A stretch of DNA of 64,000 nucleotides, taken from Branchiostoma floridae (lineage: Eukaryota; Chordata; Leptocardii; Amphioxiformes; Branchiostomatidae). How positions within the stretch are numbered: position 1 is the stretch's first letter; each line of letters begins with the position of its first letter. The stretch covers positions 10,619,382-10,683,381 of the forward strand of contig NC_049989.1 of assembly GCF_000003815.2 (NCBI RefSeq). Direction: 5' to 3'. Made by a program: the position numbers and the translations under genes. The notes beneath the pieces were generated by a model. The model was not told the origin of the DNA and did no database searches. It worked only from the letters and a program-made list of their open reading frames with translations. Shown here piece by piece: positions 53,148 to 63,950 of this stretch.

Positions 53148-54088
53148 CCCTATTCAGACGGGGGGGGGGGCTTTTGAGGTCCGCGCCAACTTCGATGTCC
53201 TATAACGCCAGAACGCCTTACGCTAAAGCCACCAAATTTGGTGAGTTTTCCTAAAATATCGTTGGCAACAATTTCACGAAGTTTGACAAATTGTAAATTT
53301 TTTCGTGTTGCCATGGCAACCGTTTGCTGACAGGCAGTTTTGCCAAAAATCACTATTTTTGGTTCTAACAATGTATTTTTCACATTTATTTGCAATATTA
53401 CTGCTTTTTTGTTACATAGATAAAATCTTATATTATTTAGCATATCTTTCATAATTATAAATGCATAAATTATGCTAATTTGATGACGTCATCAGCCCAA
53501 AATCCAAGATGGCGGACCGTATGGCCAGATCAAGAATAACAAGCTAATTATCCCTTAAAATTTGTAACTACCTGGTATTTTTTCATCAAAAACCAACTAA
53601 ATGAATAAATTTAGTCTATTTCCATTGCCCTTTGTGATTATTTGTTGCAAAAAAAGTATTTTTAAAAATTCAAGGTGGTGGATATAATATGGCGGAGCCT
53701 AACTCGTATCTTAGATATGCATGACGTCATTTTATGACGTCATTATGACGTCATCGATGTTGCTATTGACAATACAAGTTGTAATAAACATTATTATTCT
53801 ATCTGCACTTGTTGTTACATTTTCGTAGTATAACGTGAAGTTTTCTGAGAATACCCTTTTTTCATGGGTCCAGCCAATACAATCAAATTGATGACGTCAT
53901 AATTACGTCATCTTACGTCAACGTAACGTCAAACGTCGAATACTTGTCAGATATTATGTCGATATCATGTCCTAAAAATTTGGTGGCCCTACAACACGTC
54001 GTTCAAGAGTTAGAGGACTTAGAAGTGGAGGGCCTCAAAAGCCCCCCCCCGGTCCAGGGATGACCAAAAAAGCCCGGTCTGAATAGGG
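53148..54088 (-). mobile_element. TTAA-flanked (piggyBac-like) non-autonomous element, complete
   Basis: Exact TTAA duplications lie at 53144-53147 and 54089-54092. The right end GGTCTGAATAGGG is the inverse of the left end of the 13534 copy, so this copy is inverted. It is 941 bp with termini CCCTATTCAGAC...GTCTGAATAGGG. It carries TGACGTCA sites at about 53482, 53722, 53735, 53746 and 53891. No transposase is present. The perfect target duplication makes this the best reference copy. Confidence 0.85.
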
Positions 54089-54257
54089 TTAAGACATCAT
54101 TCAAAAAGCGCATGGAGAAAGCTAGATGCACGGACCATTAGAAGAAATATCAGCTCCCCAAACGAGGTGTTTGCATTTTTTTTTCCTTTGCCTGTTTGAC
54201 TTAGAGTGAAAATGTTCTTATATTGAAGTCTTGAATCGGCGTCCATTTGAAATCCCC

Positions 54258-54296
54258 CTCTTTCTCTCTCTCTCTCTCTCTCTCACTCTCTTCTCT

Positions 54297-54381
<85 letters not shown>
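54258..54381. repeat. CT then TA compound microsatellite
   Basis: A CT-rich run (54258-54331) changes to an uninterrupted TA run (54331-54379). Frames crossing it on both strands are by-products. Confidence 0.95.
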
Positions 54382-54384
54382 CTC

Positions 54385-54910
54385 AATATATACATTGTCT
54401 GCCAAACGTAAGGGGGGAATATTCCACGAAAATGGGTTAAAAAATAAATGTATTCCTATATGGCAGCAGCCAATATTACAAGAAAAGAATGAATGTGTCG
54501 TGACAAATATATACCACCCACCATGTGGTCCAAAATACAGGCAGACAATCAGGTTTTTCTGTACCACCTCAGTTGACAGCCGGGAACAGCAGTCGCTACG
54601 AATATCTCCTTGGCCGGGTTGTAGCTGTGCTTTGCAAAGGTATGTGCGAATTTTAGATTCAACTTTTAGAATTCCACCATACTTGTTTAGGGGATTGCTA
54701 TGTTTCGGCTATGTACAGTATTGTTTATGTAATCTCCTAATCTGCAGTCAACGGTAGCATTTCAGACCAAACATGCATAATGTAAAAGCAGCCGTGTACG
54801 TTTTGAGGCCATAGGGCCAGTGTGTTAAGAGTAACTTATTATTGGAAGGCAGAGGCCAAAACTCTCCATCCATCGCCTACTCACCACCCCACCCCACCAG
54901 ATGAAGTCAG
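54385..54910. other. No gene recognised
   Basis: The plus frame at 54395-54757 has no motif and begins next to the microsatellite. Confidence 0.35.
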
Positions 54911-54915
54911 ATCAA

Positions 54916-55146
54916 AGTGGATGTTACTGCACCATGGGGCACCGTTGTGGCGCTGCGGGGTTCGAAAGATTACTAAGAACGAATTTTCTCATGTTTTATG
55001 TATTTTGTTGTCTTCCATGTCATACTTTTTACGTACTAAGTAATATCTAAAATATTTTAAAAATCGGCGGAAATAAGACAACAGTGCTGCAGTGAACGAA
55101 CCCCGCAGTGTTTCACGGGTGCCTCAAGTGCAGTGAGATACAACCT
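54916..55146. mobile_element. TIR MITE, copy I (decayed)
   Basis: 'gtggatgttactgcaccatg' at the left and 'gtgcagtgagatacaacct' at the right, with CAA on both sides (mutated TAA). TIRs contain 'gctgcggggttcgaaagatt' and 'gaacgaaccccgcagtg'. Confidence 0.7.
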
Positions 55147-55149
55147 CAA

Positions 55150-56640
55150 CCATTAACACCTTGTTGGAGTCAGAGAAAACCTGTGTGCTGTTCCTTCCAG
55201 GAATCGAAGTCGTTACCTTTCAATAATGCGTGTGCTAGCCTAGGCACCCGACCATTTTGCACCACCTGCACAAACCTAATGCATTCCTTCTTCGATTTCT
55301 CACCATCCATATATGCTTAGCCTAACACAAACCATCGCACTTCAGTGGTAGAGACTGCAATATGCAAAAAACGGTATAAGTAGTGCAGATCACGTTTACT
55401 AAAAAGATTCTATTCTATACGTTACTTAGCAAAGCCCCATTATAAAAGGCATCCCACCAAAGTGTCAAGAGGTGCACGGTACTAGTGCGGTGGGTGATGG
55501 TAGTGGTGCTGGAACAAAATAGTGAGTAGAGTTACAAAGAAGCGAGTTGCAAATAATAAAAGGAAGTTGTGATGTGATGGCCGCACTACTTCTCTATACC
55601 TACATTTTAGGGGTTGGGGAGGAGGCATGTATTGGGCCAGTCCCAACTTGAAGAAGTTCGGTGTCGGTGATGTGACACCATTCCACTCCGGGATTGTTTT
55701 AGGGAGATAGTTAGCTCTATATGTGTCTTGTCGGGGATTTGTTTCTGATGAGATAGTCGTGAATAGGTATGGCTACAAGACTGTTGATGGCTTTATAAAA
55801 CAGGACCAGGTGTGTCAACTTTCGTCTGTCATAAAGGGTGGGCCATCCCATTTCTGATGTTGAACTACTCTAATAGAGTTACTATATAGCTGTACGTTCC
55901 TCTTTTATGTCTCTTACAATTCTCAAACTGTATGAATGCTTTACCACTTTTGTGGATCTATGTCGACTCTATATCTCTAGCCATTTGCACCAATTTAGAT
56001 TTCCTATAATAGCTGTGTTCCTCTTGTATGTCTCATACAATTCTTTAATTGTGTGAATACTATGGCTCCTTTGTATATCTATGTCGACTCTGTGACCAAG
56101 TACAAGTAACTGGCCATTTAGACAACTCCAACCATAAACATTCCTTCTAGCTGTAAAACGACTTTTAGATGTTGTCCAATTTGCAAAGAGCCCTCTCGTT
56201 GTGAGAGCGAGTCATTTGAAGGACTGATAAAGAGATATAGCCAATACCTACGTAGTAATGGTCTCGTGCGTAATTGGAAAACCTAGACTGTGAACGTCTC
56301 AACAATCTTCCAATTTCCTATCTCCAGGTAGGACGTAGAGAAGACACACCATTATAGGACTCCCCAAGGCATCAAAATTGGTCAAATGTATTCTCTGGAG
56401 TGCCATATAATAGGTGACATAAAATGGGATCTCGATGAGATATGTTTCATGTAAGACATTCGACCAGCTACGCCTGTATGTGGTACATTCGTCAAATAGC
56501 AAGAATTCTGAGAAACCACATGTCATCGAACTAACCAAGACTATCTTGACACATGCGGCTTATGCAACATTCATACCCCTGTCATATTTGGCGAACATCG
56601 ATCGGACGACGATTCTGCGGCAATCGCCCGAGCCTTGCTT
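55150..56640. other. No gene; short degenerate direct repeat
   Basis: 'gttcctcttttatgtctctt' to 'tatgtcgactct' (about 55893-55970) recurs at about 56017-56100. No coding signal is visible. Confidence 0.4.
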
Positions 56641-56700
56641 ATAATAATAACTTTTATTGCACAACAATTGTACAAGGTAAAAAGTATGACTTGTATGTGA
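56640..56700 (-). repeat. Retroelement 3'-end-like repeat
   Basis: 'aacttttattgcacaacaat' and 'tgtacaaggtaaaaagtat' match 32368-32408. On the minus strand it reads CAATAAAAGTT near the end, a polyadenylation-like signal. Confidence 0.4.
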
Positions 56701-56704
56701 CTGA

Positions 56705-57415
56705 GACGGTTTTCAGGTGAAAAATACGCGCAAACCCTCTGTCAATCTTAAATATGGCCGATCTTCCATCGATAAGCCCGAAGATCGTGTATAATGTGAC
56801 AGGGGTATTATGATCACTCAGGTACTCATATATACGACTATGTATCATACAATTTGCATGTGTACATGGTAAACGTATATGTATATTCAAAGAAAAGATG
56901 CAGAACAAAATGAAATCAACAAAAAAATATTGCTTATGTCATGTTGAAGATCTGCTAACGTGTCGAGACATACTCAACATGTGTCGATTTCCCCGTAGTT
57001 AATATGGAGGCGGTTATATAGCAAAGTTCCAACCAACTATGTAGAACCTGTTTCATCAATACGCATTCTTCAGCACCGGAATAGAATAGACGCAACCCTA
57101 CACACATGGGTACTATCACTCGCTAATATATGACGTAACGTTTTTCAAGATGCTTTCACCAGGTCCGCTTGAGCAGATTCTCAAGAGGCAAAGTGAAACT
57201 AATCAATCAGAACGGCCATTTTCTGACGTAATGTATGGTCCTCTGTCGAGTAGTGCAATCTTCTTCTGCGTTTAAATCTTGGGGTAGATGGTATAAACGG
57301 GTGGAATGACTAATTCTACACCGCACGAGGTGTAAATTTCTTCAGCACTTAAGCACCTAAACATGCTTGTGCATGGAGGCCTACGTATGGAACTTTCCGG
57401 CACTTGGGATTTAGC
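56705..57415. other. No gene recognised
   Basis: No motif-bearing frame and no repeat match. Confidence 0.35.
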
Positions 57416-57421
57416 ACCCAA

Positions 57422-57459
57422 CACCCCCCCCCCCCCCCACACACACACACACACACAAC
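57422..57459. repeat. Poly-C and CA microsatellite
   Basis: A C-run of about 15 is followed by a CA repeat to about 57458. Confidence 0.95.
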
Positions 57460-57489
57460 AGCAAAACGTTAGCTTCTGTAATTCAAACA

Positions 57490-57740
57490 GCAGGAGCTAA
57501 TTAACTCATTGCATTGTTTAAACATTTGCATCGTCAGAACTTGTTTTATCTTTGTTTCCTATTGGAGTGCTAAAATTGTCTTCATCACCTTTGCATACTA
57601 ATACATCGTTAATATGTAGAACCTGCTATGAAATAAGATCTCTTCAGTGTCACTGACGAAAGATAACGGATGTTATCTGAAACGGCTAACCTTTTCCAAA
57701 ACCATCACCAGTTGCTTGAGTAATTGCTACTTGGCGAGAC
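57490..57740 (+). ncRNA. Hammerhead ribozyme core with mutated cleavage site (family P1)
   Basis: GTCA (57649-57652) then CTGACGA (57653-57659), a perfect CUGANGA. Helix II is AGATAAC (57661-57667) / GTTATCT (57672-57678), fully paired, with loop GGAT. GAAAC is at 57679-57683. The cleavage triplet is GGC, where family members have GTC, so U16.1 is lost and cleavage is not expected. Helix I pairs GTCA with TAAC (TGAC in the family), one mismatch. The element body upstream aligns to the minus copy at 48 kb, and the tail is 'ccagttgcttgagtaattgc'. Confidence 0.65.
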
Positions 57741-57744
57741 TTTT

Positions 57745-58830
57745 TGCACGATTTGATTTTCATGAATGTATTTTACGCAGGACGCGGGAGTTGATGAGAT
57801 TATCACGACGGGACGTCTCCTTCCCTGCGTCAGCACATCGCAAAGTGGCGACAATTTACTATCTTGATGCATGCAACGTGCGCCTGAGCAACAGTAAGTA
57901 GGTAAGGGTTATCTATCTCTCGTGCTGTTATAAGATAAACGAGCACTCGAGTCCGAAAAGAGCTGTAATTTACCAATAGATGATACTTTTAGGAGGCACA
58001 AAATGCAAGAAAACTCTGAGTCTGTTTAGGTGACAACTGCAGACACCTATTATATCAGCGAGGTTTATACACATAGTTTTATTTACTTAAAATATTGTTA
58101 TTGATTGTTATCCCGTCCATGTTGAATAGGCCTTATTCCATATACGGTCGCCAATTTGGATTTTCTTGGGTCATCCGGGCCATTGCACCAAAACGAGACT
58201 GTTCCTGATTGAAAGCATGTATTATAGTATAGGTAGTTTTATATTTCAGCAGCGCTAGCCCTTCATAAAAATAGCTAGATGGTAGTTGAGCAGCACTGGC
58301 TGTGCACGTTAAACAGTCAAACCAATAGATGAATAAAAAATACGCATTACTTCACTGTATACATTTGTACGATTAAGTGCCTATTAATTCCCTCGCATGC
58401 ATCGAACAACACTTTGTATTCCATTAAACTCCCGAAGAAAACCCTCTAGACAATCCAAGCCAATGGCTAAAATATTCTTACCGAGGAGGCCTACTGCTAA
58501 AAATAATTTTGCTACAAAAACAACGCCAAAAATATTCATTGAAGAGGGTCATCAGTCACGTATATGAGTAAGTTAACTTAATAATAGAATATTCTTCAGT
58601 CAGTGACACTGTGAAACACGTAGCTCCAAGTTTTCAAAGTCGTCCCAGGGCATCGAACATTTGGAGGTACGTGCCCTACGTGTTTTCAAACAGTCACTGA
58701 TTGACAAAAATATTCACGCTGACAATAGTGTCTATATGAGATTAGGAAATATCACAATTGTCCCCAATACACACGTCACATAATTAAAAAATAGAAAAAA
58801 TGATGACTGATTGTGTATCCACACATACAT
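57745..58830. other. No gene recognised
   Basis: No repeat match before the satellite. Frames are short. Confidence 0.4.
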
Positions 58831-58864
58831 GATCTCTTAGAAAATAACACTCCCTTTTGGAGTT

Positions 58865-61515
58865 TAGTGTACATTGAAAACCAGAGCTAAAGCGTTAAAA
58901 AATCGAATCAATCAGAAGTAACATTTCTTCGCTCACAGTTATCGTTATTAGGTACATGACGTTATTGCAACTACTGTATTTTACTAGGGGATGCATGAAC
59001 AAATGAGCTATTACTAGTAGGAGGCCACTTTTTGTAGCTCTCACATCGAAAAGCACCAAATAATGACGATTGAGTTCAGCTTAATAGGTCCCTGCGCGAC
59101 TCGAAAAGCAGCAAGTGCTTCCCTAATGGATTATTGTCTTAATGGCAATACGTCTTTTAACCAATCGGGTCCAATCAGTTCTACATTTGTCTTTCAATGT
59201 TATTATCAAGAGTATGATGTTATTGTAATTACTGTGTTTACTGGGAATGTGGAGTACATTTGTTAGCCTCAGTGTCATCTTTCGGTAGCTATCAGTTCAC
59301 AAAGCACCAGAACTGGCAATTATAAACTTAAGGCACCTTAATACCCACATTTGCGAGTTTAAAGACAGCATGTATACAAGAGCTTACAGTCACTCTTCCG
59401 TCTATAATGGAGCAAAACGTCTTTTAGACAATCGAGTTGAATCACTGGTAACATTTTTTCTCTCAAGGCTATATCATTGGTTGCATGACGTTATTGTAAT
59501 GAATGTGTTAAACTACCTTAAGGGAATACGGAACAGATATGTGTTAGTGTCATATTTCTGTAGCTATCACATCACAAAGCACATCGACTGACAATACAAT
59601 TGCAAGCATCATAATATCTATGTGTGCAACTAAAAAAGCAGTATGTATACTAGAGCTTACAGTCACTCTTCCGTCTATAATGGAGCAAAACGTCTTTTAG
59701 ACAATCGAGTTGAATCACTGGTAACAATTTTTCTCTCAAGGCTATATCATTAGATGCATGACGTTATTGTAATGGCTGTGTTAAACTACCTTAAGGGAAT
59801 ACGAAACAGATGTGTTAGTGTCATTTTTCTGTAGCTATCACATCACAAAGCACAACAACTGACAATACAAGCATCATAATATCTATGTGTGCAACTAAAA
59901 AAGCAGCATGTATACAAGAGCTTACAGTCACTCTTCCATATATAATGGAGCACAACGTATTTTTACACAATCGAGTTGAATCACTGGTAACATTTTTCTC
60001 ACAAGGCTATATCATTAGATGCATGATGTTATTGTAATGACTGTGTTAAACTACCTTAAGGGAATACGGAACAGATGTGTTAGTGTCATTTTTTGTAGCT
60101 ACCACATCACAAAGCACAAAAATGACAATAAAAGAGCATATTAATATCTATGTGTGCAACTATAAAATCAGCTTGTAGACCAAAGCCTACTGCCACTTGT
60201 ACCTGTCTAATGGAGCAAAGCGTATTTAAGATAATCTACTTGAATCACTGGTACCATTTTCTCTCAAGGTTACCATAATTTATTAGACGCGTGATGTTAT
60301 TGTAATGACTGTGTTTTACAGGGAATGCAAAACAGGCTTATTAGTTTCAGTTAGTGTCATTTTTCTCTGGAGCTTATCACTCCACAAAGCACCAAAAACT
60401 GACAATAAAAGAGTGTCATAGTATCCATGTGTACAACTTTAAAATCAGCATGTATACAAGAGCTTATTGCCACTTGTAGCTCTCTAATGGGGAAACGCGT
60501 CTTTTAGACAAACGGGTAGGATCACTGGTAACATTTTCTCTCAAGGTTACCATTATTAGGCGCGTGATGTTATTGTAATGACTGTGTTTTACAGGGAAAT
60601 GCAGAACAAACGTGTCAGTCTCATTTAGTGTTAATTTTTCTGTAGCTAAAGCAATAAATCACAGAGAAGTAAAAACTGACAATAAAGAGCATCTTAATAT
60701 CTATGTGTGCAAGTATAAAGGCAGCATTTATACCAAAACCTACTGCCACTTGTACCTGTCTAATGGAGCATAGCGTCTTTAACATTATCTAGATGAATCA
60801 CCGGTAACATTTTCTCTCAAGGTTACCATTATTAGGCGCGTGATGTTATTGTAATGACTGTGTTTACAGGCAATGCAGAGAAACGTGTCAGTCTCAGTTA
60901 GTGTTAAATTTTCTGTAGCTAAAGCAATAAATCACAAAGAAGTAAAAATCGACAATAAAGAGCATCTCAATATCTATGTGTACAACTATAAAAGCAGCAT
61001 GTCTACCAGAGCTTACTGCTACTTGTACCTGTCTTAAGGAGCAAAGTGTCTTTAAGGTAATCTAGTTGAATCACTATTACCGTTTTCTCTCAAGGTTACC
61101 ATTATTAGACGCGTGATGTTATTGTAATGACTGTGTTTTACAGGGAATGCAGAACAAACGTGTTAGTCTCAGTTAGTGTTAATTTTTCTGTAGCTAAAGC
61201 AATAAATCACAAAGAAGTAAAAATCGACAATAAAGATCATCTTAATATCTATGTGTACAACTATAAAAGCAGCATGTCTACCAGAGCTTACTGCTACTTG
61301 TACCTGTCTTAAGGAGCAAAGTGTCTTTAAGATAATCTAGTTGAATCACTATTACCGTTTTCTCTCAAGGTTGCCATTATTAGGCGCGTGATGTTATTGT
61401 AATGACTGTGTTTTACAGGGAATGCAGGAACACATGTGCAAGTTTCAGTGGAAGACCAACTTTTTTTGGCATCGCAAAGCACCAAAAACTGGCAATCAAG
61501 AGCTTCTTAATAGGT
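58865..61515. repeat. Satellite-like tandem array, about 270-bp unit, about 10 copies
   Basis: The anchor 'gttattgtaatgactgtgtt' and variants occur near 58961, 59219, 59489, 59761, 60028, 60296, 60566, 60844, 61117 and 61390 (spacing 258-278). Units share 'tctctcaaggttaccattat', 'gcaactataaaa', 'ctgtagcta' and 'tcacaaagcac'. Neighbouring units are most alike: the units around 59.4-59.9 kb share 'agacaatcgagttgaatcac' and those around 60.9-61.3 kb are nearly identical. The array edges (58.9 and 61.45 kb) are the most diverged. No coding. Confidence 0.9.
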
Positions 61516-61639
61516 CTCAATGAGACTACAGGTTAGACCCAAAAGTCAAATGTACTACCGTTATGAATGCATGTTTGAAACCAGAGGGTCTCCTTGAATA
61601 GTTTCATCAAGTTGGTACGTCACTGACTAAAGTAACTGT

Positions 61640-61720
61640 TTTTATACCACCAGAACTTTATTTTCACCAACGATGACCGTCTTTCACCATCCTCAGGGCA
61701 ATACTGACTGGTTCACATTG
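61640..61720 (-). repeat. Hammerhead-like relic (family P5)
   Basis: On the minus strand CTGAGGA (61696-61690) fits CUGANGA and is followed by a partly paired GATGGTGAAAGACGGTCATC hairpin. The GAAA that should close the core is missing before GTTGGTG. 'aaaataaagttctggtggta' follows as repeat body. Inactive. Confidence 0.4.
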
Positions 61721-61789
61721 TACGGCAGCAATATTTACCGCTGCTTATAGATGCGGTCAAAAAACAAGATATTTACATACATATACAGT

Positions 61790-62282
61790 GATTGATTACG
61801 ATTTTTTTAAATTCACGTTGTCAATTTGAAAAAGAAGATATAATATAAACGTTTTTTATGACAAAATACTAGTTACGACTTCTTAGGGCAAATACGTTAT
61901 TCTTGATCTGGTAATATGGTCCCCCATATTGCATTTTGGCCGATGGCGTCAGCAAATTAGCACATTTTACGTATATTCAATTATGAAAGATATAGTTGAT
62001 AACATAGAATTTCATTTACGTAAGTAAATAGCAATTATGTACCAGCAAGTAAACCTGACAAATACATTATTTAAAAAAAATTAGCGATTTTGGTCAAAAA
62101 TGCCTGTCTAAAATCGGCTGCGATGGCATCTGTAAATATGGAAATATTTCGAAACTTTGTAAAAGTATTGCCAAGTACACTATAATGAAAGTCACTAAAT
62201 TCGGTGACTCTAGCGTCAGCCGTTCGTGTGTTATGCGACATGAAATATGGTGCATGCTTCAAAAGCACCCCCCCCCGCCATT
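61790..62282 (+). mobile_element. TTAA element fragment, 3' half
   Basis: From about 61860 ('actagttacgacttctta') to the C-run at 62269-62278 it aligns to the 3' half of the 13534 copy (about 13930-14450), including 'aaattagca', 'aattagcgattttggtcaaa' and 'gtgttatgcgacatgaaata'. Both termini are missing. Confidence 0.65.
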
Positions 62283-62375
62283 TGAAGACGTGACTTTCAT
62301 TGCACATAACGTTGACTTGGATATTGTAGTCAGTGTACATGTATCTTATAGCTCCCCGCCAGGCTCCAACAGCTT

Positions 62376-62603
62376 TTAGCTGTACATGATCAATGGAATC
62401 AAGTTTACGATGAGTGAAAAAGAAGCGTGTCCCTGCTCGATACCACTGAGTACATCTGTGGAATACGTCTGAGCCTGGATGAAAGGACTGTCTGGTCCCT
62501 GGCGATATTCATAAGCCGTGATGTTCAGAGGACATATCCCAAACGTGCTCACAGGCATTACATGAAGCACATAAATACGCCGTTGCGATTTGGCATCAAC
62601 CAT
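62376..62603 (-). CDS. Unrecognised minus-strand frame, possible exon
   Basis: The complement is open for 75 codons and contains NITAYEYRQGPDSPFIQAQT then STDVLSGIEQGHASF. The composition looks more like protein than the random frames in the window, and no repeat from elsewhere in the window overlaps it. I cannot assign a domain, signal peptide or membrane segment with confidence. A plus-strand frame of 61 codons overlaps and could equally be chance. Confidence 0.25.
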   Translation of the reverse strand: MVDAKSQRRIYVLHVMPVSTFGICPLNITAYEYRQGPDSPFIQAQTYSTDVLSGIEQGHASFSLIVNLIPLIMYS

Positions 62604-62609
62604 TACAGT

Positions 62610-63610
62610 TGATGTTCCTACTTATAGGTTTGCTAGCGGCCTAAACGAGATACGTTTTTCCACTTTTGTGGCCTTTTGGCAGCTATCAGTTTATCAGTAA
62701 ATCACCTTCATGCTTTCTTTAGCTAAAGTCTATCATCTGATTGGCTGACGCTTTTAAAAGCCACGCCCACAAATTTAAGTGGAAGCATCAGCGCGGTTAA
62801 CGTTTATCAGAGTATCCCTTTCATGTAGTTATATTGTATTGGCTTCGGGCGAGGCTCTGCATAGGATATTGTTCCAGGAATTTACTGTCCTTGTCTGATG
62901 TGGCTGGTACCCAGTATCAAAATAGTACAGTTTTGCCTTAACTCTGTTATATTATTACGTCCATAAATATGCACAGTCATCCCTCTTCTAGCCATGGAGT
63001 CAATAATGGAGAATGTTACATGAAACAGATCAGATCGTGTGATTCAGTGATATCTGTAGAATGCTATGAAATGTGAACTTGAAGTTTCGCTAAACTTTCA
63101 CAGCCGAATAGGCCGTCTACAACATCCTCGTGTCACGTGACCTGTGTAACTTTTGACTCACAGTTCTCGTGACCACCATTTTTATAGCTATAAAAAAGGT
63201 TGGCTAAGACATTCTGAAAATTTTTACCTTCTTCACGCTTCACGTTACGTGTGCTTGACAGTTTGAGTCTATATTTTATATGCCAATGCTTGTTTGAGGA
63301 ATAGATTATTAGACTTTTTTTCATTCCAATAACCATTTTATTCCTCCGCTGTTGGCCTCGACATTGCTTGCCACACAAGATTTTTTTCCAATTTTTTTCG
63401 AGCTCAATTACGTTGTATCCCTAGTAACTTTGCAAAGTTCCTTTCCCCCCTCTATTTACAATGTACTATTTGAACACTTCTTTTCCTCCCTTTATTTACA
63501 GTGTATTATATGGACATTCTGGCAAAATGCTAACAGCATTCTTACATATCTTTATTGATATCATTCAGTGTCTTGCCATAAAGAATGCAGCAAATTGCAA
63601 TGGCATTAAA
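62610..63610. other. No gene; possible promoter elements near 62.74 kb
   Basis: GATTGGCTGA (about 62739, an inverted CCAAT box), 'gcttttaaaag' and GCCACGCCCAC (about 62760-62770) lie within 35 bases. No transcript structure follows that I can see. 'ccctctatttacaatgtact' and 'ccctttatttacagtgtatt' (about 63450 and 63489) form a short direct repeat. Confidence 0.3.
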
Positions 63611-63614
63611 GCAT

Positions 63615-63833
63615 TTATTTTATTACTAGCTTGCACCTCGAACAAGCAGATTCTTTGCCTTCACACTTGGCATTCATCCGTGCCTTACCCACCACTTTGA
63701 AAGCTGCTGTTACACCTCTGACTGCGGGGGCTGGATACACGTGTGGGAAGCTACTCTCTCCAAGGTCATAGATTCTGATAGCACTCACCTTGGGGATTCT
63801 AAACTGCCATTTGTACACCGCCGAAGGCCAGGA
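63615..63833 (-). CDS. Candidate terminal exon, unrecognised protein
   Basis: On the minus strand a pyrimidine-containing acceptor ('tccttccctgagaaattgtag') precedes an open frame of 72 codons. It reads SWPSAVYKWQFRIPKVSAIR, then ESSFPHVYPAPAVRGVTAAF and KARMNAKCEGKESACSRC, ending at TAA (63615-63617), where AATAAA overlaps the stop. Codons favour G or C in the third position over much of the frame, unlike the AT-rich flanks. An internal CCCAAG|GTGAGT could instead be a donor after RIPK. I do not recognise the family. The preceding open stretch (63834 to about 63950) is in the same frame, separated only by TAG. Confidence 0.35.
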   Translation of the reverse strand, partial: SWPSAVYKWQFRIPKVSAIRIYDLGESSFPHVYPAPAVRGVTAAFKVVGKARMNAKCEGKESACSRCKLVIK

Positions 63834-63950
63834 CTACAATTTCTCAGGGAAGGACTTTTCAACGGACACGCCTACAGCATCATAACGAGTCCAAGATCCC
63901 GTGCTAAAAGCACCAAATGTGTGGCCAAGAGCAACCAAGCGAAGTCTTCC
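63834..63950 (-). CDS. Candidate upstream coding segment, same frame
   Basis: The minus strand reads SGRLRLVALGHTFGAFSTGS, then WTRYDAVGVSVEKSFPEKL and a TAG at 63836-63834. Preceding 'gcttcatcttcaaag' could act as an acceptor. Either this TAG is a true C-terminus, or it is the AG of the acceptor for the next segment, or the locus is a pseudogene with one nonsense change. Not recognised. Confidence 0.3.
   Translation of the reverse strand, partial: GRLRLVALGHTFGAFSTGSWTRYDAVGVSVEKSFPEKL

Noticed and set aside
54231-54567. Frames through the CT/TA microsatellite
   Set aside because: Low-complexity translation (SLSLSL, YIYIYI) only.
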